A stretch of 64,000 nucleotides of DNA from Actinocatenispora sera. Lineage in GTDB: Bacteria > Actinomycetota > Actinomycetes > Mycobacteriales > Micromonosporaceae. Below, one piece after another: positions 36,023 to 45,372 of this stretch. The position numbers and the translations under genes are program-made. Below the pieces are notes generated by a model. The model had not been told where the DNA came from. It worked only from the letters and a program-made list of their open reading frames with translations, and made no database searches. The stretch is taken from NCBI RefSeq assembly GCF_018324685.1, contig NZ_AP023354.1, forward strand, positions 2,914,001-2,978,000. The letters are read 5' to 3'. Each line of letters starts with the position of its first letter. Position 1 is the stretch's first letter.

Positions 36023-36934
36023 TCAGGCAGGATCGAGGATGCGGTGCAGGTTCTCGGCACGGGCCCGGCTGGCGGCATCGCCCTGCTCGAAGTGACCTGC
36101 CGCGGCAGCAACGACCTTCCGACAGGCCGCGTTGCCGCCAAGCCGCCACTCCACCAGGTAGCGCACCAGCGCGTCTGCCGCGGCGTCGCGGTGTGCGCAC
36201 GCCGGGTCCTGCGCCAGGCGGGCCGCGATCTGCACCGACAGCAGGTGCCCGTCGCCGGTCAGCCGCTTACTCAGGGTATGCAGCCGAAGCAGTGCACTGT
36301 CGATCTCCCAACTCGTGACGTGGGTGATGTCCGGTGCGCCACCCAGCGACTCGGCCGCGTTGTACGACGAGGTGCTCGTCGTCCACCAGCTCTGGTGATC
36401 GCGCAGCGTCTGGTAGATGTACTCGACGCTGGTCTGGTCGCCGACCTCCACCAGCGAACTCAACGCCTGGTACGACGGGTGCTTGACGAGGAGGGCACCA
36501 AGCTCTGCCAACGCGTGCTCATCACCGGTCTGCACCAGCATCTTCATCGCCTCGTGCGAGTTGTACTTCGTCACGCAGGCTCGCAGGTGCTCGGCCGCGC
36601 GGGGGTCGCCGGTGTTCAGCAACGCCCGTAGGCCGTCCAGAGAGTTGTTGCCGACCCTGGTCAGGAATGTGTCCAGGGCATCCGCGGAGCGCGGGTCGCG
36701 AAGCTGGGCGAGCTTGCGGGTGGCGCAGTTGCGCACGCTGCTGTCCCGGGAGTCGAGCTGCCGGCAGACCCGGCGCACAACGCGTAGCGGAACCTCGGTC
36801 ACCTGGCCCTTTTCCAGCCGCTTGGTGCAGCCGTCACAGAACATCAGCGGGGCCATTCTGAGCCCGACGCGGGTGGCGTGCTGGTCGCGCTTCCCGCAAA
36901 GCTGACACCGCACCCGAGGTACACCCGCGCCCAT
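36023..36934 (-). CDS. HEAT-like repeat protein with N-terminal zinc ribbon
   Basis: A 303-residue protein of unknown function. CxxC pairs at Cys10/Cys13 and Cys33/Cys36 make a zinc ribbon. The rest is helical repeats of HEAT/armadillo type (ALDTFLTRVGNNSLDGLRAL, ALLNTGDPRAAEHLRACVT, MKMLVQTGDEHALAELGALL), a scaffold for protein binding. No enzymatic motif is seen. It is monocistronic. Confidence 0.6.
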   Translation of the reverse strand: MGAGVPRVRCQLCGKRDQHATRVGLRMAPLMFCDGCTKRLEKGQVTEVPLRVVRRVCRQLDSRDSSVRNCATRKLAQLRDPRSADALDTFLTRVGNNSLDGLRALLNTGDPRAAEHLRACVTKYNSHEAMKMLVQTGDEHALAELGALLVKHPSYQALSSLVEVGDQTSVEYIYQTLRDHQSWWTTSTSSYNAAESLGGAPDITHVTSWEIDSALLRLHTLSKRLTGDGHLLSVQIAARLAQDPACAHRDAAADALVRYLVEWRLGGNAACRKVVAAAAGHFEQGDAASRARAENLHRILDPA

Positions 36935-37400
36935 GGCATGACCATAGCCGCATCTCGGTCACGGCTCAACGCCTGCGTGGTCGGTCCCGGTGGGCGGCCC
37001 GCGGCGCGGTCGAGTTGCCGCGCACGTCGTCTCGTAGCGGCTGGCCCGCCGCGCTGCCTGACTGAGCGTTGTCGGTGGAATGCATTGCAGGCATGTTGCG
37101 ATAGCAGTATTTTCGCCATAAAGAGGATCTATCGACTGGTCGGTCAGGTGGCTCGACATGGGTGAGATCCGGTGGTGGTTCGAGCGGCGCTTCCGCTCGG
37201 GCGCGGTGGCGGTGGCTTCCCGCGTGCGCGTCGGTCACGGAGCCCGAGGACGACGCAGACCCAGCCCCGGACCATCCGGCGCAGGGCCATCGATGGCGCT
37301 GGAGTCCCTCGTCTGACCGTCCACTGAGGACTGTCTCGCGTGCGGTAGGTCCAGATCCTCGGCTCCACGAAACGCAGGACTGCGTGAGGGGAGCACACAC
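36935..37400. other. Intergenic region, nothing certain
   Basis: About 465 bases. A less GC-rich stretch (37085-37140, ATTTTCGCCATAAAGAGG) may carry a promoter. A 52-codon frame from the ATG at 37158 (MGEIRWWFERRFRSGAVAV) exists but has no family or strong ribosome site. Confidence 0.4.
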
Positions 37401-39059
37401 ATGGCAGAGTTATCCGGCAACAGACGCCGGTGGCGGCTGGGCACCTCGATCGCCGCCGCGGGCATCGCGGCGGTCACCGCGCTGGCGCTGGTGGTACCGG
37501 CGCTGTGGACGCGCGCGCAGCACGGCGCCGCCGCCCCGTCGTGCACCTCGGGCACCACCGTGAACACCGCCGACGGCCCGGTCTGCGGCACCAGCGCCGA
37601 CGGCGTCACCTCGTACCAGGGCATCCCGTACGCGGCGCCGCCGGTCGGCGCGCTGCGCTGGCGGCCGCCGCAGCCACACCAGCCGTGGAGCAAGACGCTG
37701 CCGGCGACCCAGCCAGCCAAGAGCTGCCCGGAGCCCAGCGTGGCCGGCGCCGACACCAGCGAGGACTGCCTGTACCTCAAGATCGAGAAACCGGCCGACG
37801 CCAAGCCCGGCGAGAAGCTGCCGGTGATGTACGAGTTCCACGGCGGCGGCTTCCTCGGCGAGAACCGTACCGACCAGGGCGAGAACCTGGTGCGTACCGG
37901 TCGCGTCGTCTACGTGTACGTCGGCTACCGGCTGGGCGTGCTGGGATTCCTGGCGCACGCGGCGCTCGGCGAGCACTCCGGCGACTACGGCCTCCAGGAC
38001 CAACAGGCCGGGCTGCGCTGGGTACAGCGCAACATCACGCACTTCGGCGGCGACCCGCAGAACGTCACGGTGTTCGGCGAGTCGGCCGGCGGCGCGAGCG
38101 TGTGCGACCAGGTGGCCTCGCCGACCGCGAAGGGCCTGTTTCAGAAGGGGATCAGCGTCAGCGGCTTCTACAACTATCAGAACAACACCATCTGGTCGAA
38201 GGCCGACTGCAAGTCCACCTACTACACCGAGTCACAGGCGCAGCGCACCGGCGCGCAGTTCGCGGCGAAGCTCGGCTGCGGCCACGGCGACGTCGCGGCC
38301 TGCCTGCGCAAGGTGCCCGCGCAGACGCTGGTGGACAAGGGCGGTCAGTTCGTGGATCCGACCGCCGGTGGCACCATCGGCCCGATCGTCAACGGCACCA
38401 CGCTGACCATGCCCCCGGCCAAGGCGTTCGCCACCGGACACGTCAACCACGTCAGCCTGATCACCGACGTGGGACGCGACGAGTTCAACGGCGGCATCTA
38501 CGAGAACCAGCCCGGACTGCACACCGTGGTCGCCGACACACCGGCGCAGTACCGGCAGCTGACCACCGAGCAGTTCGGCCGGCTCGCGCCGGCGGTGCGG
38601 CGGCTCTATCCGCTCAGCCGGTACTCCTCGCCGTTCATCGCCTACCGCGCGATCATGGCCGACTCGGCGTCGGTGTGCCCGCTGCTGGACGCCAACGACG
38701 AGCTGGCCCGGCACATCCCGCTCTACGCCGACCTCGACGAGGACGCCGACAACCCGGCGCACGAGATCACCGGACCGGTCGGCGCCGTACACAGCGGTAC
38801 CAACCTGCTCGTGCACTACCCGCCGGGCAAGCTGGATGCCAACCAGGCGGCGCTGCAGGACCAACTGCTCGCCGAGTGGACCAGTTTCGCCCGCACCGGC
38901 AACCCGGCGGCCGCGCACAGCCCGGCCTGGCGGCGCTACGACCGGCAGCACCAGCAGGTGCTGTCGCTGCGGCCAGCCGGCGCGAGCGTACTGATCCCGG
39001 CCCAGCAACTGCGCGACCAGCACCACTGCGCGTTCTGGTCGCGCACGACGCACTACTGA
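37401..39059 (+). CDS. Carboxylesterase/lipase family protein (type B), exported
   Basis: A 552-residue alpha/beta hydrolase. A signal-anchor (residues 14-37: GTSIAAAGIAAVTALALVVP) directs it across the membrane. The type B family pattern follows: YQGIPYAAPPVGALRWRPPQ, EDCLYLKI, the oxyanion loop EFHGGGFLG, and the nucleophile elbow FGESAGGAS with the catalytic Ser; VGRDEFNGG carries the likely Glu/Asp and HSGTNLLVH the His region. Several Cys pairs suit an extracellular enzyme. GGGGAG precedes the ATG. Substrate unknown. Confidence 0.9.
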   Translation: MAELSGNRRRWRLGTSIAAAGIAAVTALALVVPALWTRAQHGAAAPSCTSGTTVNTADGPVCGTSADGVTSYQGIPYAAPPVGALRWRPPQPHQPWSKTLPATQPAKSCPEPSVAGADTSEDCLYLKIEKPADAKPGEKLPVMYEFHGGGFLGENRTDQGENLVRTGRVVYVYVGYRLGVLGFLAHAALGEHSGDYGLQDQQAGLRWVQRNITHFGGDPQNVTVFGESAGGASVCDQVASPTAKGLFQKGISVSGFYNYQNNTIWSKADCKSTYYTESQAQRTGAQFAAKLGCGHGDVAACLRKVPAQTLVDKGGQFVDPTAGGTIGPIVNGTTLTMPPAKAFATGHVNHVSLITDVGRDEFNGGIYENQPGLHTVVADTPAQYRQLTTEQFGRLAPAVRRLYPLSRYSSPFIAYRAIMADSASVCPLLDANDELARHIPLYADLDEDADNPAHEITGPVGAVHSGTNLLVHYPPGKLDANQAALQDQLLAEWTSFARTGNPAAAHSPAWRRYDRQHQQVLSLRPAGASVLIPAQQLRDQHHCAFWSRTTHY

Positions 39060-39394
39060 TGCACGGCCGTGCGGACGCGAACGGTGCGCCCGCACGGGCA
39101 CCGTGCGTACGGCGAGGTCCGGCCGGTAGCGCACGCTCGCCGTTGGCCACCCGGCACTTGCGCTCCGCGGTACGAGCGAGGCGCGGCACTCCGTGGCCGA
39201 CAGAAACCGTGACAGGCTCGGGGTACCTGTCACGGTTTCTGTCGACACCGGATCTGCCTGCCCTGGGTAGCCCGACGTCCCACCGGCGTGCGGTGACATC
39301 GCCCGAACGATCGCCAGCCCGGTGCCACCGCCAGGGCCGGCCTGGAAGCTGTGTCGAAGATCGAGAGGCGACCGGTCAATCGGCGCCGGCATCG
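39060..39394. other. Intergenic region between convergent genes
   Basis: About 335 bases between the esterase and lipoprotein genes. It contains the long perfect hairpin at 39198-39244 and no gene that can be supported. Confidence 0.5.
39198..39244. terminator. Perfect bidirectional hairpin between convergent genes
   Basis: The arm CGACAGAAACCGTGACAGG (19 bases) is followed by a 9-base loop and its exact complement. A perfect symmetrical stem between two converging genes fits a bidirectional terminator. Confidence 0.8.
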
Positions 39395-40504
39395 TCAGGT
39401 GCGGGGTTTCAGGCTGACGTGCTCGTGCTGGACGCTGGTGTTGTAGTGCGGGTCGCCGCCCTGGTAGGGGGTCGCGGAGACGGTCTTGCCGTCCACGACG
39501 AACGAGCCCACCGGAAGGTAGTTGAGCGTGCCGGAACGCAGGCTTGCCGGTACGTCGAAGGCGAGGTCGAGGTGGCCACCGGCGGCCCCGGGAGCATCCG
39601 ACTCGCTGGTGGTGTCGCCGCTGCTGGTGGCGTGGCCGGTCAGGGTGGCGCCGCCGGCGGTCAGGGTCAGGCTGCGCGCCACGTCCGGCTTGAACTGCGA
39701 CAGGCTGTCGGTGTTGAAGCCGACGGTGACGAACAGCCAGGCGCGGCCCTTGCGCGCCCAGCCGAGCTTGTCGGCGTACGGGGCGAGCACGGCCTTGCCG
39801 CTGGCGAAGGTCAGGCCGGCGGTGCTGTGCGGACCGGTCACGTAGTACGCGTCGTCGAACGAGGGGCTGGCCGCGCGCACCGGGTAGTACAGCGGGCTCG
39901 CGGTGCGGGTGCGCTTGCCGGTGCGCAGGTCGAGGTCCTGCGCCCGGCCGCCGTCGTTCATCCGCAGCGAGACCGGCGCGCCGGCCGGCACCGACACGAT
40001 GATCGTCTCGTCGGCGATCAGCTGGCCGGGCACGCTGCGGCTGGTGCCGTCGACCACGAGGGCGGCCTTGCTGGCGTTCAGGGCGTCACCGTCGTAGCCG
40101 GGCAGGCCGGGCTGGGCGGCGCCCGTGCCGCTGGTGCTGTTCGGGGTCAGGTGTGCCAGCACGAACTCGTACCCGGACCTGGCGTGCACGGGCAGCGCCT
40201 GGTCACCGAGTTGGGCGACGCCGAGCTGGTCGGCGGTAAGCGTCGTCGCCCGCGCCACCCGGTCGAGTTGCAGGTACGAGTGCGGCCCGACCAGCACCGC
40301 CTTGCTCGGCGTGAGGCTCTTGGTGCTGCTGATCCCCTGGTACGCGCGGCCGATCGCGGTGGTGAAGTCGGCCGGCGCGGTGGAGCCGGTCTCCGATGGC
40401 GACGGCGTCGGCGAGGCCGCCCTGCTGCCACCGGGCGGGGTGGCGCATCCGGCAGCGAGCAGCATCGCCGCCCCGATCGTGACCGCTGCTGTCGCCCGCC
40501 GCAT
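39395..40504 (-). CDS. Secreted lipoprotein, hypothetical
   Basis: A 369-residue lipoprotein: signal MRRATAAVTIGAAMLLAAGC with lipobox LAAGC (Cys20 lipidated), then a Ser/Thr/Pro linker. The mature part is beta-rich, with a segment (VLAHLTPNSTSGTG, VVDGTSRSVPGQLIADETII) that recalls immunoglobulin-like extracellular domains. No enzymatic motif. It is anchored on the outer face of the membrane; function unknown. Confidence 0.7.
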   Translation of the reverse strand: MRRATAAVTIGAAMLLAAGCATPPGGSRAASPTPSPSETGSTAPADFTTAIGRAYQGISSTKSLTPSKAVLVGPHSYLQLDRVARATTLTADQLGVAQLGDQALPVHARSGYEFVLAHLTPNSTSGTGAAQPGLPGYDGDALNASKAALVVDGTSRSVPGQLIADETIIVSVPAGAPVSLRMNDGGRAQDLDLRTGKRTRTASPLYYPVRAASPSFDDAYYVTGPHSTAGLTFASGKAVLAPYADKLGWARKGRAWLFVTVGFNTDSLSQFKPDVARSLTLTAGGATLTGHATSSGDTTSESDAPGAAGGHLDLAFDVPASLRSGTLNYLPVGSFVVDGKTVSATPYQGGDPHYNTSVQHEHVSLKPRT

Positions 40505-40574
40505 GCTGCCCCCTCGTCGCCGACCGCACAGACGTTAGCGCCTCGCCGCCGCGGGGCCGAGCGGAGTTACCGCG

Positions 40575-40612
40575 CCGTACTGCCGTGCGCGGCCCGGCGC
40601 ACGGCAGTACGG
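40575..40612 (-). terminator. Hairpin terminator after the DinB gene
   Basis: A perfect 16-bp stem (CCGTACTGCCGTGCGC and its complement) with a 6-base loop, 14 bases beyond the DinB stop codon. It also lies upstream of the lipoprotein start, so it separates the two transcripts. Confidence 0.8.
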
Positions 40613-40626
40613 GCGGCTGTGCGGGC

Positions 40627-41181
40627 TCAGCCCATGGACTTGGCGCCGTCGATCGACTCGCGGATGATGTCGGCGTGGCCGGCGTGCTGCGCGGTCTCGG
40701 CGGCGATGTGCAGCAGCGTGCGCCGCACCGACCAGCGGGCGCCGGGCTCGTTCCACGGCGCGTCCGGCAGGGGGTGGCTGGCGTCGAGGTCGGGCACGGT
40801 GCGCACCAGCTCGTCGGTGCGCCGGGCCACCTGCTCGTACTCCTCGAGCGCCCCGGCGAGGGTGTCGCCGGGCAGCATCGCGAACTCGTCGGCGCGGGCC
40901 TGGAAGTCGGCTTCGGTCATCTTGGTGAAGTCGGGCATCGCCGAGGGGCCCTGGACGATGAAGGCGGCCCAGCCGCGTTCGACCGAGGTGACGTGTTTGA
41001 TCAGTCCGCCGATGCACAGCTGGCTGACGGTGCTGCGCTGCGCGGCCTGCTCGTCGGTCAGGTCGCGGGTGGTGAAGCGCAGGAAGTGCCGCTGGTGCGC
41101 GAGCATCTGCAGGATGTCGGCGCGCTCCTGGCTGATCGCCGGCTGCTCGGTGGTGCTGGTCGGCTCGTTCACGGTCGTCAT
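40627..41181 (-). CDS. DinB family protein (DUF664)
   Basis: A 184-residue four-helix bundle of the DinB/DUF664 group: LQMLAHQRHFLRFTTRDLTD, GGLIKHVTSVERGWAAFIVQ (first metal His), and TLLHIAAETAQHAGHADIIR (His pair), the three-His metal site. The ATG at 41181 has GGGAGC upstream and is preferred over a longer frame. Family knowledge: these are often thiol-transferase-like enzymes; substrate unknown. Confidence 0.88.
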   Translation of the reverse strand: MTTVNEPTSTTEQPAISQERADILQMLAHQRHFLRFTTRDLTDEQAAQRSTVSQLCIGGLIKHVTSVERGWAAFIVQGPSAMPDFTKMTEADFQARADEFAMLPGDTLAGALEEYEQVARRTDELVRTVPDLDASHPLPDAPWNEPGARWSVRRTLLHIAAETAQHAGHADIIRESIDGAKSMG

Positions 41182-41237
41182 GATGCTCCCAAGCGGCTCG
41201 TTCTCGCTGTTGAAGACGAGGTTAGTCGCCCTTGCGG

Positions 41238-42533
41238 TCAACTCCTGTCCTCAACAAGCGGCGATGCTGGGTGACCGCCGTAACGAAGCAGCCGCGGCAC
41301 CTTGATCGCGAGGCCGGCCAGGAACAGCACCAGCAGGGTGCCGCTGATCATCGTGGTACCGGCGACGCCGAGTACCTCGGCGACCGCGCCGAGCATGATC
41401 GTCGCGAGCGGCATCACCCCGATCGCGAGCTCCTGCAGCCCGAGTACCCGGCCCTGCACCGCCGGCGGGGTCAGCATCAGCAGCAGCGTGGTCTGCAGTA
41501 CCCCGAACGCCGAGCTGGCCAGCCCCACCCCGGCGAGCAGCGCGAACGAGACCGGTACCGAGCCGGAGATCGCGAACGCCACCCACAGCGTGCCCCACAG
41601 CGCCGTGCCACCGACGAACATCGCACCCTTGTACCGGAAGTCGCCCAGCGCGGCGATGACCAGCGAGCCGACCAGCCCGCCGAGCCCGCTGCAGGTCAGC
41701 AGCCAGCCCAGGCCGCCGGCGTCCAGCCCGAGGTGCACCTTCGCGAACACCGGCATGAACGCCTGGTAGATCGGCCACAGAAAGATGTTGGCCACCAACG
41801 TGATCAGCAGTACCGCGGCCGCCAGCCGGTTGCCGAACACGGTGCGCACGCCGCTGGAGACCAGCTGCCGCAACGACTCCCCGCCGGGGTGGGCCACCCG
41901 CCGCGCCGCGTTGCGCAGCGGCCACAGCGTCACCAACGAGACCGCGAACCATGCGGTGGACACCCACAGCGCGCCGGCGGCGCCCAGCGCGCTGATCATC
42001 GCGCCGCCGATCGCCGGCCCGATCACCTGCGTCATGTTCATCACGATGGAGTTGAGCGCGTTGGCGTTGCTGAGGCTCTCACGCCCGACGAAGTCCAGGA
42101 CCAGGGTGGAGCGCGCCGGCTGCGACGGCGACTGCGCCAACCCCAGGCACAGCCCGCCGGCCACCAGCAGCCAGTAGGGCGCGGTGCCGGTGGACACCAG
42201 CACCGACAGCAGCAGTACCACCGTCAGCGCCCAGCCCGAGGCGACCAGCAGCAGCCGGGCGCGGTCGAACCGGTCGGAGACCACGCCCGACAGCGGGCCG
42301 AGCATCATCGGCGCCAGCCGTACCGCGGTGAAGATGGCCAGCAGGAACTCCGAGCCGGTGGTGTCGAACACCAGCCAGCCGAGGATCAGCGTCTGGGTCC
42401 ACACGCCGCCGAAGAAGAACAGGTTCGACACCCACAGCAGCCGAAACCGCGGGTAGCGCAGCAGCGACGCGAACACCTTGCGGTGCAACCCGTCGGGCCG
42501 CGGGGGAGCGACCGGCGGGGCCGCCTGTACCAT
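41238..42533 (-). CDS. MFS transporter, DHA3-like
   Basis: A 431-residue transporter with about 12 membrane segments: FRLLWVSNLFFFGGVWTQTL in helix 1, GPLSGVVSDRFDRARLLLVA (motif A), LCLGLAQSPSQPARSTLVLD and NANALNSIVMNMTQVIGPAI typical of the DHA3/enterobactin-exporter group. AGGAG precedes the ATG at 42533, which is preferred over the GTG-rich upstream frame. It lies 85 bases downstream of the amidohydrolase gene on the same strand and may export or import the compound that enzyme acts on. Confidence 0.88.
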   Translation of the reverse strand: MVQAAPPVAPPRPDGLHRKVFASLLRYPRFRLLWVSNLFFFGGVWTQTLILGWLVFDTTGSEFLLAIFTAVRLAPMMLGPLSGVVSDRFDRARLLLVASGWALTVVLLLSVLVSTGTAPYWLLVAGGLCLGLAQSPSQPARSTLVLDFVGRESLSNANALNSIVMNMTQVIGPAIGGAMISALGAAGALWVSTAWFAVSLVTLWPLRNAARRVAHPGGESLRQLVSSGVRTVFGNRLAAAVLLITLVANIFLWPIYQAFMPVFAKVHLGLDAGGLGWLLTCSGLGGLVGSLVIAALGDFRYKGAMFVGGTALWGTLWVAFAISGSVPVSFALLAGVGLASSAFGVLQTTLLLMLTPPAVQGRVLGLQELAIGVMPLATIMLGAVAEVLGVAGTTMISGTLLVLFLAGLAIKVPRLLRYGGHPASPLVEDRS

Positions 42534-42618
42534 TGCTACTCCTCTGCACCCCGGCACGCCGGCGCCGACCCGAATCGCCATCCGGGTCGGATCGCCTGGT
42601 GTGAAAGGGAAAGCTACG

Positions 42619-43791
42619 TCAGCCGCGGACCACGTTGCCGGCGACGATGACGGTGTCGCGGTCCGGGGCGCGGGTGATCGCGTCCTGCGGGTTCTGCGCG
42701 TCCAGCAGGACCAGGTCGGCCGGCGCGCCGACGACCAGGTCGTGGCGCTCGCGGCCGACGAACCCGGCCGCCGCCGAGGTGGCGATGCGCGCCGCGGACA
42801 GCAGATCCTCGTCGCGCCGCCAGCCGGCCAGCTGCGCCAGGGTGCCGGCCAGTCGCAGCACGTCCCCGTCGCCGAACGGGCCCCACAGGTCGCGGATCCC
42901 GTCGGTACCCAGGCCCACCGGTACGCCGGCGTCGCGCAGCGCGGTGTTCGGCAGCCGCGGCGCGGTCACTCCGGCCACGGTGCTCAGCGACACCCCGGCC
43001 TCGGCCATCGCGTCGACCAGCTGCCGCTGCCGGTCGGGCGCGAGGTTACCCAGCGCGAAGCCGTGCGAGATGTTGACCCGGCCCGCCAGCCCGCTGACCC
43101 GGGTGCGCTCGATGATCAGCTCGTACTGGAAGGCGCCCAGCTCGCCGCGGTCGTGCAGGTGGATGTCGAGCCCGACGCCGCGCCGTACGGCGATGTCGAA
43201 CAGCGCGTCCAGCTGGCCGACCGGGTCGCGGTCGATCGACGCCGGGTCCAGCCCGCCGATGTGGTCGGCGCCCTCGGCGGCGGCCTGGTCGAGCAGGTCC
43301 AGCACCCCGGGGCGGCGCAGCACGCCGTCCTGCGGGAACGCCACGATCTCCAGCCGGATACCGGGATCGACCGCGGCGACCGCGTCGCGCACCACCTGGA
43401 TGCCGGTCAGGCCGACGCCGAGGTCGACGTCGACGTGGCTGCGAAACGCGGTGGTACCGAAGGCGACCAGTTGGCGCACCAGCGCGGTGGTGGCCTCCGG
43501 GCTGGGGATGCCGAGCTCGTCGCGGTGCGCCCGCTCGTGCGCGATGCGGTCCTGGGTGGTCGGCTCGCCGCCGTAGGACACCCAGGGCCTGCCCCACCAG
43601 CTCTTGTCCAGGTGCGCGTGCGCGTTGACCAGGCCGGGCAGCGCGAGCAGCCCGCGCCCGTCTACCAGCGTGGTACCGGCGGGCTCGCCGGCGCCGGTCG
43701 GCCGGATGTCGGCGATCGTCCCGTTCTCGATGACGATGTCGCTGGCCGCGCCACCCCACGGTCGCACGTTGGTCACCACGGAACGGGTCAT
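42619..43791 (-). CDS. Amidohydrolase, cytosine deaminase-like
   Basis: A 390-residue metal-dependent hydrolase. Motifs: GLVNAHAHLDKSWWG (metal His pair), FRSHVDVD, LDIHLHDRG, VNISHGFALG and GLGTDGIRDLW (metal Asp). The order and the HLHD/SHG segments match the CodA/cytosine deaminase and N-acyl-amino-acid deacylase-like branch. AAAGG lies upstream of the ATG. A GntR-type palindrome (43842-43851) lies 50 bases before the start, so the gene is probably regulated by its substrate or a related compound. Confidence 0.88.
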   Translation of the reverse strand: MTRSVVTNVRPWGGAASDIVIENGTIADIRPTGAGEPAGTTLVDGRGLLALPGLVNAHAHLDKSWWGRPWVSYGGEPTTQDRIAHERAHRDELGIPSPEATTALVRQLVAFGTTAFRSHVDVDLGVGLTGIQVVRDAVAAVDPGIRLEIVAFPQDGVLRRPGVLDLLDQAAAEGADHIGGLDPASIDRDPVGQLDALFDIAVRRGVGLDIHLHDRGELGAFQYELIIERTRVSGLAGRVNISHGFALGNLAPDRQRQLVDAMAEAGVSLSTVAGVTAPRLPNTALRDAGVPVGLGTDGIRDLWGPFGDGDVLRLAGTLAQLAGWRRDEDLLSAARIATSAAAGFVGRERHDLVVGAPADLVLLDAQNPQDAITRAPDRDTVIVAGNVVRG

Positions 43792-44244
43792 CTCGCACCT
43801 TTCTTCGCTGGTCCCGGCGGCTCAGGCGGCCCCAGCGAAAATGGTATACCAAATGACGGCATGGATCCGTGGCGCGAGCGGTGACCGTACCCACCCGCTG
43901 CCGCGGCAGCACCGGGCGCAGCAACACCGGTTTCGCCGGTCCTGATGAGCGGTGACGACCCGGACCGTGGCGCTCGTCGTCCCACCGGCGGTGTCCGGCG
44001 ACCTGCTCCCGACCGGGCAACCCGAGCAGCGTCGTCCGTGGACGGGGTGGACGCGCCGAGTGCGGCGGTCTCGCCGTCAGCGGCGCGGACGCACCCCGGC
44101 GAACAGGTCGTCCTCCTGCTCCGAGACCTCGACTCGTCGTCGGGATGCGTGGGCACGCTCATCAGCCGCAGGGTCTCGCCGGCGCGGTGGAAGCCTCCGG
44201 GTCTCGTACGATGGGGCGTTGCTGTCGGTCGTGGTGGAGCTGGT
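43792..44244. other. Intergenic region between amidohydrolase and VanZ genes
   Basis: About 450 bases with divergent promoters. Apart from the palindrome at 43842 nothing stands out; open frames here look like shadows. Confidence 0.4.
43842..43851. promoter_or_regulatory. GntR-type operator candidate
   Basis: TGGTATACCA is a perfect 10-base palindrome in an A/T-rich patch (AAAATGGTATACCAAATGA). GntR regulators of the FadR/FCD group bind sites of the form TGGTnnACCA. A GntR/FCD gene lies 5 kb away (49002), but a link is not shown. Confidence 0.55.
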
Positions 44245-44859
44245 GTGGTGGGGGAGAACGAGCGGCCCGGCGAGCGCGGGCAGGCGCTGCTGGTCGCGCT
44301 GTTCGTGGTCTACCTCGGCCTGCTGTGCTGGCTGGTGCTGTGGAAGCTCGAACCCCCGCACCTCGGTGACGGCACCCTGCGCCACGTCAAGCTCATCCCG
44401 TTCAGCCCGGACGGCGGGCTGGACCCCAACTCGCCGCAGGAAGTGGCCGCGAACCTGCTGATGTTCGTCCCGTTCGGCCTCTACCTGCGACTGCTCGCCC
44501 CGGCCCGCCCGTGGTGGCAGGCGGCGGTCGTGGTCGCCGCGGCGAGCCTGGCGCTGGAGACCACCCAGTACGTGCTGGCCATCGGCTGGTCGGACGTCAC
44601 CGACGTGATCACCAACACCGCCGGTGGGGTGGCCGGCATCGCCCTGACCGCCCTGGTACGCCGCCGCCTGCGCGCCCGTACTGCCCGCGTGATGACCCGC
44701 ATCTGCCTGATCGGCACCGTGCTCGCCCTGCTCGCCACCGGCCTGTTCGTCGCCTCCCCGCTGCACTACGCCCCGATGCGCGACCGCACCGCCGCACCGG
44801 CGCATCCTCGTACCGCTGCGCTCACCGGCCACGCGGCGCCGGTGAGCGCGTTGCCGTAA
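44245..44859 (+). CDS. VanZ-family membrane protein
   Basis: A 204-residue membrane protein with four or five helices and the VanZ pattern: KLIPFSPDGGLD, EVAANLLMFVPFGLYLRLL, LETTQYVLAIGWSDVTDVIT and NTAGGVAGIAL. VanZ proteins confer low-level teicoplanin resistance in some bacteria, but most homologues have no known role. Start GTG at 44245 or 44248, with GGAG upstream. Confidence 0.85.
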   Translation: MVGENERPGERGQALLVALFVVYLGLLCWLVLWKLEPPHLGDGTLRHVKLIPFSPDGGLDPNSPQEVAANLLMFVPFGLYLRLLAPARPWWQAAVVVAAASLALETTQYVLAIGWSDVTDVITNTAGGVAGIALTALVRRRLRARTARVMTRICLIGTVLALLATGLFVASPLHYAPMRDRTAAPAHPRTAALTGHAAPVSALP

Positions 44860-45000
44860 CCGTGGTGCTGCCGCGCGGCCGCGGCAGCTGCCCCAGATAC
44901 CGCACGAACACGGCGGGATGGCTCGCCGCCGGCCACGATCGGAGCCCGCGAAACTGCCGACACCGGTCGGAGTCGGGCGGCGCCGATGCGGTCGGGCGGC

Positions 45001-45194
45001 GCCCCGCCAGTGGCGTACCAGGCCCACCCGGTTGCCGTCGGGGTCGGCGAACACCGCGATGCGGCTGACGGGCGTGTCCACCGGTGCCAGTACCCGGGTG
45101 CCGCCCAACTGTTCGGCGGGGGCCAGGGCCGCATCCACGTCCTCGACCGGGAAGCAGGCGACCAGCCCGACGTACGGGCTGCCTGGCGGGCGCT
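45001..45194 (-). pseudogene. VOC/glyoxalase C-terminal fragment
   Basis: The minus strand reads SPYVGLVACFPVEDVDAALA, EQLGGTRVLAPVDTPVSRIA and VFADPDGNRVGLVRHW, the second half of a VOC-fold domain. There is no start and no N-terminal half upstream of 45200, so it is a fragment. Confidence 0.55.
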
Positions 45195-45201
45195 GCCCGG
45201 G

Positions 45202-45300
45202 TTCGAGGGCCGCAGCCGCGGCGACCGGATCGCCGAGATCGTCTCGTTCCTCGGCGCGGAGCACTTCGCGCCGTTCGGGCTGCCCGCCGCACTGGGCTGA
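45202..45300 (+). pseudogene. ECF sigma factor C-terminal fragment
   Basis: The plus strand reads RGDRIAEIVSFLGAEHFAPF then GLPAAL and a stop. This is the end of the SnoaL-like domain of SigJ/ECF41-type sigma factors (GDRIAEI...FGLP). It starts only a few bases from the VOC fragment on the other strand, so the two lost their N-terminal parts at the same junction. Confidence 0.5.
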
Positions 45301-45372
45301 ACCCGGCACCGGTCAGCGGGAGGGGTGGGGGAGCCGACCGCGGCCGGGCTCGCGTAGCGGATAGCCGTCGGG

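Larger units (their letters stand above)
44860..45372. other. Intergenic region with two gene remnants
   Basis: About 510 bases between VanZ and PhyH. It holds the VOC remnant (minus, 45001-45194) and the sigma-factor remnant (plus, 45202-45300) and no intact gene. Confidence 0.5.

Noticed and set aside
37430-41305. A 1291-codon plus-strand open frame across the esterase and minus-strand genes
   Set aside because: It overlaps well-supported genes in other frames and has a shadow composition.
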